NCBI RefSeq assembly: GCF_049808615.1
Contig: NZ_JBNCAN010000012.1
Location: 1 to 64,000, forward strand
DNA from: Modicisalibacter sp049808615
GTDB lineage: Bacteria > Pseudomonadota > Gammaproteobacteria > Pseudomonadales > Halomonadaceae
Length of the DNA stretch: 64,000 bases
Reading direction: 5' to 3'
Below are positions 26,857 to 35,959 of the stretch, in pieces. Under the pieces are notes generated by a model. That model was not told where the DNA came from. It was given only the letters and a program-made list of their open reading frames with translations, and made no database searches. Every line of letters starts with the position of its first letter. Within the stretch, counting starts at the first letter, position 1. A program made the translations under genes and the position numbers.

Positions 26857-27336
26857 AGACCGTCTCCGCAGGCCAATTTCGTCCTCTCTGGCCGGCTTGG
26901 TTACAAAATTTAAATTTAAGACTACATAACCTTACTAAATTGATAAATACTTTCATAACTTGTTTTTCTCATCAAAAAGTAATTAGAAATTTAATTTTCA
27001 AAGCGCGGAAAAAATGATAAACGCAGTCAATTTGGGATAGGCACAATCATTTTTAGTACACCCAACTCAAATTGCCTGACTGATGAGTCTTTTACCTTTT
27101 TAGGAAAACAACGCTAGGGAGCCCTTTATTACTGGGCTCGTATAGTATTTGAGTTGAGAAACACGTCAGCTAGCTCCAATGACAATCACATAGGCTATGA
27201 GCCAACATTGCAGCCTGTAGATGCAATATGTTTTTTCCCAAAAATTACAGGGTCGCTTTTTATAAAATAGTCATTAAAAAACATTAAATGAATAATATTT
27301 TTTAATTACTTAAGATGAACGGAAATGTTTCGAGGT
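26857..27336. other. AT-rich leader/promoter region of the capsule operon
   Basis: No gene is seen. The stretch is AT-rich, with a self-complementary AAATTTAAATTT at about 26908-26919 and a small stem GAGCCC...GGGCTC at about 27118-27138. The promoter of the wza operon should lie here on the minus strand, but no -35/-10 pair at good spacing could be picked with confidence. Confidence 0.4.
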
Positions 27337-27498
27337 ATGCTCATCACAGAACTACCGTCTGAAAAGGCGACATATGGATCAGAAGATAGCCATGACTGGA
27401 AAGCTCGCGCCACCCTACCATATCTCACCTATGCTGATGCGTCGTATGGCAAAATCAGCAGTGACTATTTTTCCTACAAATCTACTTTCGAAGATTAA
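27337..27498 (+). CDS. Short open frame of unknown status (possible gene remnant)
   Basis: A 53-codon frame from ATG 27337 to TAA 27496. Its second half (HDWKARATLPYLTYADASYG) has a natural-looking composition reminiscent of beta-strand stretches in outer-membrane proteins. There is no usable ribosome binding site at normal spacing and no recognised family. An overlapping 44-codon frame in another phase starts at 27374. It may be the degraded end of a gene left at the edge of the polysaccharide island, or chance. Confidence 0.2.
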   Translation: MLITELPSEKATYGSEDSHDWKARATLPYLTYADASYGKISSDYFSYKSTFED

Positions 27499-27510
27499 TA
27501 AGCATTGAAA

Positions 27511-27572
27511 CGAAAAATGCCCTGACTAATGAACCATTCCCCTATCGGGGTCAGTTCAAAGCCAGGGCAATC
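27511..27572 (-). terminator. Terminator downstream of dadA
   Basis: On the minus strand GCCCTGGCT (27568-27560) pairs with AGTCAGGGC (27527-27519), with one G-U pair. The arm encloses a smaller CCCC-GATA-GGGG hairpin and is followed by ATTTTTCG. It lies about 80 bases past the dadA stop and fits an intrinsic terminator that also insulates the capsule operon leader. Confidence 0.65.
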
Positions 27573-27652
27573 TTGTTTAGCTATTCCAGAAACTATGTGA
27601 CTATTTACTACCTAGCCTCTTCATGGGCGGCATATCATGCTCTCAGTGCGCA

Positions 27653-28912
27653 TCACGCTGTATATCGGGCCACATCCAGACCTTTCGGATCAATAGCGGG
27701 CTGGCGATGGCTCATGAGATCAGCGAGCAAGTGAGCACTGCCACAACTCATTGTCCATCCCAAGGTGCCATGGCCGGTATTGAGCCATAGGTTGCTGTAT
27801 TTGGTTCCTCCGATAATAGGCGTTGAATCTGGAGTCATAGGACGTAACCCCGTCCAGAATTCCGCCTTTTCGATATCCCCTCCCTCGGGGAAAACGTCGC
27901 TGACCACCATAGCGATGGTGGCGCGTCGCTTCTCGAGCAAGCTCAGATCATAAGAAGCCAGTTCAGCCGTTCCTCCAACCCGGATACGATCGTCGAAACG
28001 TGAAATAGCAACCTTGTAGGTTTCATCCATGACCGTCGATTGAGGCGCGCCGCCGTCATCGATCACCGGTACGGTCAGGCTATAACCCTTTACCGGATAA
28101 ATGGGCAGACGAATATCCAGGTCTTTGACCAGAAACGGCGAATAGCTACCAAGACAGACCACATAACTATCGGCCTTCAGCTCTCCAGCCGACGTTATCA
28201 CCCCCTCGATACGATCACCCTGGCGCTTGATACGTTGAATATCAGTATCGAAGCGAAATGTCACATCCAGATGATCACGGCAATACGAGGCGAGACGCGT
28301 GGTAAACAGATGACAATCGCCGGTCTGATCGTCTGGAAGGTGAAGACCGCCGACGAATTTTCCCGGTACCCGCGACAAAGCAGGCTCGACCTTTGTAATC
28401 TCAGTGGCGTCGAGAAGCCGATGACGAACGCCGCACTGCTCGAGCACTTGCATGTCCTTGGCAACGGCATCGACCTGGCTGTCATCGCGGAACAATTGCA
28501 GAAGACCGCGCTGGCGATCTTCGTAACCAATTCCCGTATCGCTACGCAATGCATTGATGCAGGCGCGACTATACTCGGCGATACGCACCATACGCTCCTT
28601 ATTGATTGCATAACGTTTGGCATTACAGTTCTCAAACATCTGCATCATGAAACGCGCCATGGTGGGATCCATGCGCGGCTGAATCTTGAGCGGCGCATGT
28701 TCCTGAAACATCCATTTGACAGCTTTCTGAGGAATGCCGGGGGCTGCCCAGGGCGAGGAAAACCCGAAGGATACCTGACCGGCGTTGCCATAACTGGTTT
28801 CCATGGCCGGCGACGGCTGGCGATCCACCACCGTGACCTCGTGCCCCTGTCTTGCCAAATAATAGGCACTGGTGACTCCCACGACACCACTGCCAAGTAC
28901 CAGTACCTTCAT
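27653..28912 (-). CDS. dadA: D-amino acid dehydrogenase, small subunit type
   Basis: FAD-dependent, membrane-associated dehydrogenase that oxidises D-amino acids (mainly D-alanine) to keto acids and ammonium, feeding electrons to the respiratory chain. 419 aa from ATG 28912, which has GGGGA six bases upstream; a further in-frame start at 28924 lacks this. The N-terminal FAD motif is VLGSGVVGVTSAYYLA, SYGNAGQVSFGFSSPWA is the typical DadA loop, and the C-terminal GLRPMTPDSTPIIGG and NTGHGTLGWTMSCGSA complete the DAO fold. The usual partner dadX (alanine racemase) is not adjacent. Confidence 0.9.
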   Translation of the reverse strand: MKVLVLGSGVVGVTSAYYLARQGHEVTVVDRQPSPAMETSYGNAGQVSFGFSSPWAAPGIPQKAVKWMFQEHAPLKIQPRMDPTMARFMMQMFENCNAKRYAINKERMVRIAEYSRACINALRSDTGIGYEDRQRGLLQLFRDDSQVDAVAKDMQVLEQCGVRHRLLDATEITKVEPALSRVPGKFVGGLHLPDDQTGDCHLFTTRLASYCRDHLDVTFRFDTDIQRIKRQGDRIEGVITSAGELKADSYVVCLGSYSPFLVKDLDIRLPIYPVKGYSLTVPVIDDGGAPQSTVMDETYKVAISRFDDRIRVGGTAELASYDLSLLEKRRATIAMVVSDVFPEGGDIEKAEFWTGLRPMTPDSTPIIGGTKYSNLWLNTGHGTLGWTMSCGSAHLLADLMSHRQPAIDPKGLDVARYTA

Positions 28913-29071
28913 TATCGTCCCCAAGGCTGATTATCAGACGTTATAAAACTGGCAAGCACGACTCGCCAAGAACGGGAAGTATAGGTGACAAGCTACAGTA
29001 AATTACGCTGTTTTGTTGACTTAAAATACTTTTAATTATTTTATTTAACGCACTTGCTACAATTTTTTATT

Positions 29072-30424
29072 TTAATATTCATATTTACAAGTGTTTTCAA
29101 CCACCTTTCCTTTAAGACCAATCGAACGTCGATACAGGGTAAGCGCTAATCCGCCCGCCAGGATATTGCCGAAGGCTGCGCCCAGGGCCACACCAAGAAT
29201 GCCGCCCCACTGAGCACCCAACCATAAACACGGCAGGTAACAGACAAACAGCCGCACCCCAGACATCAGCATTGAGCGCAGCGGCCATCCAAGAGCATTC
29301 GATGCCGACACTACGACCATGCACACTCCGAGCAAGGCATAACTGGGCAACAGCCCCCGAACCAACGTAATCAACTCATCACGAATTTCGGGATTACCGG
29401 CAAGTAGCTCCGCAACCCAAGGTGCAAGCAGAGCCATCACCAATCCCAGGCCCAGCTGCCAAATCGCCACGACCTTTAGCACCAACCACATCAAGCGCCG
29501 GATCTGCTGCCAGTCACCGGCGCCATAGCAACGCCCCAGCCAGGGCGGCAACGACATGGTCAAGGCAAGGACTACCATCAACGACACCGTCTCAAGGCGG
29601 CTGGCCAGCCCCCAAGCAGCCACCGCCGTCTCGCCCAGAGACGCCACGATCGCCGTTGCCAGCATGGCCGCGAGCGGAGGCATCAGTTGACTTATCATGG
29701 CAGGTCCTGCGATACCCATGAAAGGCCGCGAGGAGCGACGTGCCTCCGCCATCAACCCCTGAGTCGCCAACCAGTCGGTGCGCGCTAGCCTTAGGACGAT
29801 CACCAACAATCCAAGGCTGAAAGCAATGGTCGTGGCCCAGGCAGCGCCAGGAAGCCCCAGCCCCTGCCAGCTGCCGATCCCGAAGATCAACAACGGATCG
29901 AGAATGAGATTGAAGAGACTGGTCAGCACCATCATCTTGCCAGGTAAGCGCATCTCACCATGGGCACGGAACAGGCTATAGCCGAAATACAACAAGGCAC
30001 CGATCCAGGCGGCCAGCAGTTGCGGTGTCCAGTACTCATGTATCAAAGGCAGGATAGTCTGCTCGGCGCCCAACAGACGAAAGAGCGGCGTCTGCAGGAC
30101 CAGCAACAGAAGACACAGCAGGCCCACGATCAGACTGCCTCCCATCAGCACCAGGCTTCCCAGGCGTCTTGCCCTCGCCTGTTCACCGGCACCCAATGCG
30201 CGGGATATCAGCGCGGCAATGGCGATTCCCAAGCCGACTTGCACCCCGATAATCAGGAAAGACAGCGGGAAGGTGAATGACTGAGCCGCCAGAGGCGAGG
30301 TTCCCAGCCGTGCAATGAAGGCGCTATCGACCAACTGGAATCCCAGTAATGACAACACTCCCAACGCCATGGGCCAGGTCTGTTGCCAAAGCTGGCGTTT
30401 TAAAGAGGGCTGGGATTGACTCAC
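29072..30424 (-). CDS. MATE-family multidrug/cation antiporter
   Basis: Inner-membrane exporter of the multi-antimicrobial extrusion family, 450 aa with twelve predicted helices in two similar halves (each half opens with a PMALGVLSLLGFQLVDSAFI-like or GPAMISQLMPPLAAML-like segment). The DinF/NorM-like branch exchanges drugs or metabolites for Na+ or H+. The start is GTG at 30424 with GGAG upstream. Substrate cannot be told. It lies alone between dadA and an aldo-keto reductase gene on the same strand, with 79 bases to the latter. Confidence 0.88.
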   Translation of the reverse strand: MSQSQPSLKRQLWQQTWPMALGVLSLLGFQLVDSAFIARLGTSPLAAQSFTFPLSFLIIGVQVGLGIAIAALISRALGAGEQARARRLGSLVLMGGSLIVGLLCLLLLVLQTPLFRLLGAEQTILPLIHEYWTPQLLAAWIGALLYFGYSLFRAHGEMRLPGKMMVLTSLFNLILDPLLIFGIGSWQGLGLPGAAWATTIAFSLGLLVIVLRLARTDWLATQGLMAEARRSSRPFMGIAGPAMISQLMPPLAAMLATAIVASLGETAVAAWGLASRLETVSLMVVLALTMSLPPWLGRCYGAGDWQQIRRLMWLVLKVVAIWQLGLGLVMALLAPWVAELLAGNPEIRDELITLVRGLLPSYALLGVCMVVVSASNALGWPLRSMLMSGVRLFVCYLPCLWLGAQWGGILGVALGAAFGNILAGGLALTLYRRSIGLKGKVVENTCKYEY

Positions 30425-30503
30425 AAGAACTCCAGGCAGGCCAGGCGGCTCTCGCCGGCTGACCTGTTCATCGTGGATGAGATGCTTGATGCATCACAGA
30501 GAG

Positions 30504-31319
30504 TCACTCATCCCATTTGGGTGCAAAATCCGGATTGGCGATGCGTTCACCGGCGTCGAGCTTATCGATCTGCGCCATTTCATCTGGCGAAAGCGTGATC
30601 TTGAGCGCTTCGAGATTGGCCTGCTGGTGCTTGGGTTTGGTAGAGGAAGGAATCACCACGACACCACGCTGAGCTACCCACGCCAGCGCTATCTGGGCCG
30701 CAGTAGCATCGTGATTCTCGGCAATCTGCTTGAGTATCGGCTCATCCATCACTTTCCCTACCGCCAACGGCATATAGCCGGTGACTTGTAAGCCCTTGGC
30801 CTGGCAGTGCTCGACCAGCTTGCGATTGGCGAGGAACGGATGCACTTCGATCTGGTTGGTCACGAGATGCTCACCGCCGGGCAGCGAGAGGGCTTCATTA
30901 ACCTGAGCGATAGTGAAGTTGGAGATGCCGATGCGCTTGGCCAAGCCCTTCTCTCTCGCCTCGCTGAGGGCACCGATGTATTCGGACATGGGCACTTCGT
31001 CATTGGGAGATGGCCAATGCAACAGGGCCAGATCGACCTGATCCACCCCCAGCCTGCGACAACTCTCTTTCAGGCTGGCGATCAGATCGTCGTGCTTGAA
31101 ACGGTCCCACCATACTTTGGTGGTCAGAAATATCTCATCCCGGGGAACGCCACTTTGCTTGATGGCCTGTCCGACGGCCTCCTCGTTCTCGTACATCTGG
31201 GCGGTATCGATATGGCGATAGCCCAACTCCAGTGCCGAGGTAACGGAGTCGATAACATCCTGATCCTTGAGACGAAATGTGCCTAAGCCAATCGCAGGTA
31301 AGATATCGGTATTCGCCAT
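30504..31319 (-). CDS. Aldo/keto reductase (DkgB/2,5-diketo-D-gluconate reductase-like)
   Basis: NADPH-dependent soluble aldo-keto reductase, 271 aa. The catalytic tetrad is complete: Asp38 and Tyr43 in HIDTAQMYENEE, Lys68 in LTTKVWWD, His101 in LLHWPSPND. The C-terminal coenzyme motif VVIPSSTKPKHQQANL is present. Members reduce methylglyoxal, 2,5-diketogluconate and other small aldehydes. The ATG at 31319 follows AGGAG at six bases, whereas an in-frame upstream start at 31361 has no support. It is divergent from the FAD oxidoreductase at 31474. Confidence 0.9.
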   Translation of the reverse strand: MANTDILPAIGLGTFRLKDQDVIDSVTSALELGYRHIDTAQMYENEEAVGQAIKQSGVPRDEIFLTTKVWWDRFKHDDLIASLKESCRRLGVDQVDLALLHWPSPNDEVPMSEYIGALSEAREKGLAKRIGISNFTIAQVNEALSLPGGEHLVTNQIEVHPFLANRKLVEHCQAKGLQVTGYMPLAVGKVMDEPILKQIAENHDATAAQIALAWVAQRGVVVIPSSTKPKHQQANLEALKITLSPDEMAQIDKLDAGERIANPDFAPKWDE

Positions 31320-31473
31320 GTCGAGACTCCTTTCGTGCACGTCGTTCGTTTGCAATAACACTCCTTATGCTGACCAAAAGGTGGGGGCGAAGAGCGATGT
31401 TTCAAGCCCCAGGCTAACTCAGCCCTGCAAACGTCATGCTAGACTGGTTGCCCATGCTCAATCGCGCAATTAG

Positions 31474-32595
31474 ATGACCGATACCTTTCATATCATTCTG
31501 GTGGGCGCCGGGCACGCTCACCTGCACGTTGCCGCGAATGCCGCGCAACTTATCGATGCCGGCGCAAGGGTCACCCTGCTGTCGCCGGGCAATTTCTGGT
31601 ATTCGGGAATGGCGAGCGGCATGCTGGGCGGCGAATACAGCGATAGCGATGATAGTCTGGACCCGGCGGCGTTGATCGAAGGCGCCGGCGGACGTTTTAT
31701 TCGGGACCGCGTCATTGCCATCGATCGAAACGAGCGCGTGCTACATCTAGCCAAAGGCGATCCACTGTCCTTCGATCTGCTCTCGCTCAATCTGGGCAGT
31801 CGCGTGGACTCCCCTACGATCAGCGGCATCGAAGAGGCTCAAGGCGTGTGGCCCGCCAAACCCATCGATGGCCTTTACCAGCTACGGGAACTGCTTGAAT
31901 CGGCGCTTGCCGACTCGGCCTCACTGCCCCGCCTGGCGGTCATTGGCGGCGGACCGACCGGGGTCGAACTTGCCGCCAATCTTCTTTCTCTCAGCGAGCG
32001 CTACGGTCGCCCCTTCGACATCAGCCTGGTCAGCGCCAGCAAACGCCTCCTCGAACATTCACCACGTAGCGCCAGCGCCTGGCTGGCTCGGCGGCTTCGT
32101 CGGCGAGGATTGAGGATCGAGATGTCCGCCAGCGCCGTCGCCTACCGGCAAGGCCAACTGGTACTGGACGATGGAATGCAGTTGCCGGCAGACCATATCG
32201 TTCTGGCCACGGGGTTGGTAGCGCCTCTATTGACCGGCGAACTGGACCTTGAACATCATCCCCACCATGGCCTGGCCGTCACCCCCGCGCTACATACCCC
32301 CTATGACGACCGCATCTTCGCAGTGGGTGACTGCGCCTGGTTGAAGGATTCGCCCTACCCCAAACTAGGGGTGTTCGGCGTGCGTCAAGGGCCAATTCTG
32401 CTGCACAACCTTATCGCTCATCTGCGTAATGAATCATTCAAGAGCTTCCATCCTCAGCGCCGCTATTTATCGATACTCAATTTCGGCGATGGACGAGGCA
32501 TGGCGCTGTGGGGGCACTTCTGGTGGCCGGGCCGCCTGGCGATGAAGACCAAGCGGCGGCTCGACCATGACTTCATGCAGCGATATCGTCCATGA
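31474..32595 (+). CDS. FAD/NAD(P)-binding oxidoreductase (Ndh-like; SelD-N-terminal-like family)
   Basis: Pyridine nucleotide-disulphide-type flavoprotein, 373 aa, with two dinucleotide motifs: LVGAGHAHLHVA near residue 9 (FAD) and AVIGGGPTGVELAAN in the middle (NAD(P)H). A late FAVGDCAW closes the FAD site. The Gly-His-Ala-His start is characteristic of the group related to the N-terminal domain fused to some SelD proteins and to Ndh-type dehydrogenases. No redox-active CxxC is seen, so disulphide chemistry is unlikely; quinone or another acceptor is possible. It is convergent with the ABC permease gene, 12 bases apart, and has no clear Shine-Dalgarno site. Confidence 0.78.
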   Translation: MTDTFHIILVGAGHAHLHVAANAAQLIDAGARVTLLSPGNFWYSGMASGMLGGEYSDSDDSLDPAALIEGAGGRFIRDRVIAIDRNERVLHLAKGDPLSFDLLSLNLGSRVDSPTISGIEEAQGVWPAKPIDGLYQLRELLESALADSASLPRLAVIGGGPTGVELAANLLSLSERYGRPFDISLVSASKRLLEHSPRSASAWLARRLRRRGLRIEMSASAVAYRQGQLVLDDGMQLPADHIVLATGLVAPLLTGELDLEHHPHHGLAVTPALHTPYDDRIFAVGDCAWLKDSPYPKLGVFGVRQGPILLHNLIAHLRNESFKSFHPQRRYLSILNFGDGRGMALWGHFWWPGRLAMKTKRRLDHDFMQRYRP

Positions 32596-32607
32596 GTCGG
32601 TGCACTC

Positions 32608-33462
32608 TTATCCTGGCGACAATCCGCGCAACCGCTCCCCGCGGCGCCTGAGGAGCTCCAGCGTCGCCAGCAGCAGCATCGACAGCAGTACCAACAGGGT
32701 CGCCACCGCCAGAATGGTGGGACTGATCTGTTCACGAATGCCCGACCACATCTGAATCGGCATGGTGCGCTGCTCGGGTCCGGCGATAAACAGCACCACC
32801 ACCACCTCATCAAAGGAGGTGATGAAGGCGAACAGCGCCCCGGAGACCACTCCCGGGGTCACCAGCGGGAGCACCACCTTGAAGAAAGTACGGGTCGGAT
32901 TCGCTCCCAGGCTGTGGGCGGCACGGATCAGGGTAGTATCGAAGCTCGAAAGCGTCGCCGTCACCGTGATCACGACGAAAGGAATACCCAGCACCGTATG
33001 AGCCAGGATAACGCCGAGATAGGTCTGGGCCAGGTTGATCTTGGAGAAGAAGAAGAACATCGCCGCCGCCGAGATGATCAACGGCACGATCATCGGCGAG
33101 ATCAGCAGCGCCATGATTGCCCCGCGAGCCGGCATATAGCGGCTCGACAGCCCCAGGGCGGCGATGGTGCCGAGTATCGTTGCCAGCAGCGTCGAGGCGA
33201 TGCCCACGATGAAGCTGTTCTTGATGGCATTGAGCCAGGCGCTCGAGGTGAAGAAATCCTCGTACCAGCGCAACGAATAACCCGCCGGATCGAAGGTCAG
33301 CATCGCTTCGGTGAAGGTGAAGTAGGGTTCCGCGTTGAACGACAGCGGAATGATCACTAGCAGTGGACCGATCAGGAACAGGAAGATCAACCCGCACAGC
33401 GTCAGGAAAACGTAGTGCCAGATCCGCTCGCCGGTCGTGGCATAGGAAGGAAGTGCCATCAC
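32608..33462 (-). CDS. ABC transporter permease (PotC-type)
   Basis: Inner-membrane permease of the spermidine/putrescine-type importer family, 284 aa, six helices. The EAA loop reads RAAHSLGANPTRTFFKVVLP and contacts the ATPase. It is the last gene of the potA-D-B-C-like operon, one base after the partner permease stop. The binding protein suggests polyamines or similar cations, though opine or amino-acid derivatives are known for relatives. Confidence 0.9.
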   Translation of the reverse strand: MMALPSYATTGERIWHYVFLTLCGLIFLFLIGPLLVIIPLSFNAEPYFTFTEAMLTFDPAGYSLRWYEDFFTSSAWLNAIKNSFIVGIASTLLATILGTIAALGLSSRYMPARGAIMALLISPMIVPLIISAAAMFFFFSKINLAQTYLGVILAHTVLGIPFVVITVTATLSSFDTTLIRAAHSLGANPTRTFFKVVLPLVTPGVVSGALFAFITSFDEVVVVLFIAGPEQRTMPIQMWSGIREQISPTILAVATLLVLLSMLLLATLELLRRRGERLRGLSPG

Positions 33463-33463
33463 A

Positions 33464-34717
33464 TTACCCCAGTTTGACCTTGTCGACGCCGATCAGGCGA
33501 TTGAATATCCAGTAAAACACCACCACCACGAACAGCAGGATCGAGGCGATTGCTGCAGCCAACCCCCAGTTGAGGGACGTTTGCATGTGATAGGCAATAT
33601 AGTTGGTGATGAAACGTCCCGACTGCCCGCCCACCAGTGCCGGCGTGATGTAGTAGCCGATCGACAGGATAAACACCAGAATGCCGCCGGCGGCGATGCC
33701 TGGTATCGTCAGTGGAAAATAGACTCGTCGGAACGACAGAAAAGGCTTGCCTCCCAGCGAACGCGCCGCGTGCATATAGCTCGGCGGAATGGTCTTCATC
33801 ACCGAATACAGCGGAAGGATCATGAACGGCAGGAGAATATGCGTCATGGCCACGATGGTGCCGGTCTTGTTGTGAATCATCTGCCAGCGCGCCTCGTCGG
33901 CAATCACACCGAGCGCCACCATGACATCGTTGAGCACCCCCTGGGACTGTAGAATCGCTATCCAGGTGGTGGTGCGCACCAATAGAGATGTCCAGAACGG
34001 CAGCAGCACCAGGATCATCAACAGGTTCGACTGGCGCAGCGGCAGATTGGCCAGCAGAAAGGCGACCGGGTATCCCAGCACCAAAGTGGCCAGGGTAATG
34101 ACCGCGCTCATCCAGAAGGTGCGCCAGAACAGCGTTGCATGAATCTGCAGGTAGTCGGGTACCGGGACAATCTCGCCTTGGGGCGAGAACTGCCGGTCTA
34201 CTGCCGCCAGGTAATAGGAGAGGGTGTAGGGTGACGACTCGCGCTGGATCAACCGCCAGGTGTCAAGCTCGCCCCAGGTATCATTGATCTCGATCAGCGC
34301 TTCCCGGTAAGGCGGCTCCAGGCTGCGCAAGCGACGCGCCGTGCGCGATATGGTCGAGCGCATACCGGATTTTTCGTAATTCAATCGGCTCGATAACAAC
34401 CCCAGGTTGCGTTCCTTTTGACCCACTCGGAGATCTTCCACCAGCGCCGCAAATACCGGCTCACCCGGCAGCGACTCGCCCTCCCACCCTTCGAGGGCCG
34501 AGACGGTGCGCGGCAGGGTCGACGAGACTTCCGGGTTGTCGACGCTGCGCCAGAGCATATCGAAGATCGGCATGACGAAAGCGATGCCCAGGAAGAGCAA
34601 CAGGGGCGATACCAGCAGCAATGCCTTGAGTTTCGAACGACGTATCGCCCGGCGCAGGCTGACTCGCAGCGGTACGCCGTCGGCGGTGGTCAAGGGGGCA
34701 GAGGAAGAATCCGACAC
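33464..34717 (-). CDS. ABC transporter permease (PotB-type) with large periplasmic insertion
   Basis: Partner permease of the importer, 417 aa, about 130 residues longer than PotB. After helix 1 (residues about 33-56) comes a long hydrophilic stretch (about 60-190) rich in charged residues and Arg-Leu pairs; the standard permease core then starts at LFWRTFWMSAVITLA. The EAA loop is HAARSLGGKPFLSFRRVYFP. The insertion should face the periplasm and may touch the binding protein. Longer PotB variants of this sort occur in other proteobacteria. It is translated just upstream of the PotC-type permease. Confidence 0.88.
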   Translation of the reverse strand: MSDSSSAPLTTADGVPLRVSLRRAIRRSKLKALLLVSPLLLFLGIAFVMPIFDMLWRSVDNPEVSSTLPRTVSALEGWEGESLPGEPVFAALVEDLRVGQKERNLGLLSSRLNYEKSGMRSTISRTARRLRSLEPPYREALIEINDTWGELDTWRLIQRESSPYTLSYYLAAVDRQFSPQGEIVPVPDYLQIHATLFWRTFWMSAVITLATLVLGYPVAFLLANLPLRQSNLLMILVLLPFWTSLLVRTTTWIAILQSQGVLNDVMVALGVIADEARWQMIHNKTGTIVAMTHILLPFMILPLYSVMKTIPPSYMHAARSLGGKPFLSFRRVYFPLTIPGIAAGGILVFILSIGYYITPALVGGQSGRFITNYIAYHMQTSLNWGLAAAIASILLFVVVVFYWIFNRLIGVDKVKLG

Positions 34718-34751
34718 GCGTGCCTCTCCTTAAAGCTCATCGACAAGAGGT

Positions 34752-34785
34752 GCCGCATCGCCCAGAAGCCGGTGGGCGATGCGGC
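34752..34785 (-). terminator. GC-rich hairpin between binding-protein and permease genes
   Basis: Perfect 12-bp stem GCCGCATCGCCC / GGGCGATGCGGC with a 10-base loop, lying 25 bases past the binding-protein stop and before the permease start. There is no U-run. In binding-protein operons such hairpins commonly protect the upstream message from 3' decay, giving more binding protein than permease. A partial terminator is the other reading. Confidence 0.6.
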
Positions 34786-34810
34786 GGACCCGTTCAGGCC
34801 ACGCTCGGGG

Positions 34811-35911
34811 TTACTGGGCCAGCCAGGCGTTGAAGCGCTGGGTCAACTCATCGTTGTTGTCCGCCCAGAACTCGTCATCCTTGGGGATGGCGGTTTCGAA
34901 ATTGGGCGGATAGGTCGGCATGTGCGGCGTCATGTCGATACCGGTCTCGGCGTGGGTCGAGACCATGTCCGAAGAGGACTTGCGCGCCGGGCCGTAGGAG
35001 ATGTACTTGGCCTGGTCGGCAAGCCGCTGGGTGTCCGTGGCGAAGTAGAGATAGTCTTTGACTTTATCGAGCTTGCCGGTGGGGACGACCCAACCATCCA
35101 GCTCGAAGACCTGGGCGTCCCAGATGATCTCGAAGGGCTGATCCTCGGTGACCATGGCATTGAAGATACGCCCGTTGTAAGCCGAACCGAAGGCGACTTC
35201 CTGGTCGGCCAGTAGCTGCGGCGGCTGGGCGCCCTCTTCCCACCAGATCGCCTCGTCCTTGATGGTGTCGAGCTTGGCGAAGGCACGTTGAACGCCCTCT
35301 TCGGTTTCCAGTACGTCGTAGACCTCTTCTGGCGCCACACCATCGGCCACCAGGGCCCATTCCAGGTTGTTGATGGGCTTGCGCAGCAAGGTGCGCTTGC
35401 CGGGATAGTTCTCCAGGTCGAAGACATCGGCGATGCTGCTGGGCTGCTTGTCTTCGGGGAACATCTCGGTGTTGAAAGCGACGATGTTGGAATAGACGAT
35501 CGAGGGCACGAAGCATTCAGTCAGCGAGTTGTCGATGAAGTCCTCGGTGGGTGGCGTACCATCCGGCGCGTCGGCCAGCAACTGATCGTGATCCAGTGGC
35601 TCGATCAGGCCCTCGGCGCAGGCGATCAAGGCGTCCGCCGGCAGCATGTCGACCAGGTCCCAGGTCACGTTACCGGCTTGGTTCTGGGCCCGTAGCCCAG
35701 CCAGAGCATTGCCGCTGCGATCGATATTGACGATCTTGTCGCCGGTCTTTTCCATCCATGGCTCGTGATAGGCCTTCTGCTGGCTCATGCTGTAGGCGCC
35801 GCCCCAGGAAACGATATTCAGTGTCTGCTCAGCCTGAGCCGCAACCGCGATCGCTAGCGTCGACAGCCCCATCGCGGCGATCGTGGCACCCTTCATCAAT
35901 GGCTTATTCAT
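34811..35911 (-). CDS. Periplasmic extracellular solute-binding protein (PotD/PotF-like)
   Basis: Binding protein of the ABC importer, 366 aa from the ATG at 35911, which follows GGAGAAG. Signal peptide residues 1-27 end in AQA before EQTLNIVSWGG. The mature protein has the PotD-type two-domain pattern (WDLVDMLPAD, LLRKPINNLEWAL, WWEEGAQPPQLLADQEVAFG, DGWVVPTGKLDKVKDYLYFA) and is strongly acidic, in line with a salt-adapted host. The ligand is a polyamine or a related compound by family; the exact ligand is not visible. It sits between the ATPase gene and the permeases. Confidence 0.9.
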   Translation of the reverse strand: MNKPLMKGATIAAMGLSTLAIAVAAQAEQTLNIVSWGGAYSMSQQKAYHEPWMEKTGDKIVNIDRSGNALAGLRAQNQAGNVTWDLVDMLPADALIACAEGLIEPLDHDQLLADAPDGTPPTEDFIDNSLTECFVPSIVYSNIVAFNTEMFPEDKQPSSIADVFDLENYPGKRTLLRKPINNLEWALVADGVAPEEVYDVLETEEGVQRAFAKLDTIKDEAIWWEEGAQPPQLLADQEVAFGSAYNGRIFNAMVTEDQPFEIIWDAQVFELDGWVVPTGKLDKVKDYLYFATDTQRLADQAKYISYGPARKSSSDMVSTHAETGIDMTPHMPTYPPNFETAIPKDDEFWADNNDELTQRFNAWLAQ

Positions 35912-35959
35912 GGCACTTCTCCGATTGTTATTGTGATACATGTTGTGGGCATTACTCTC

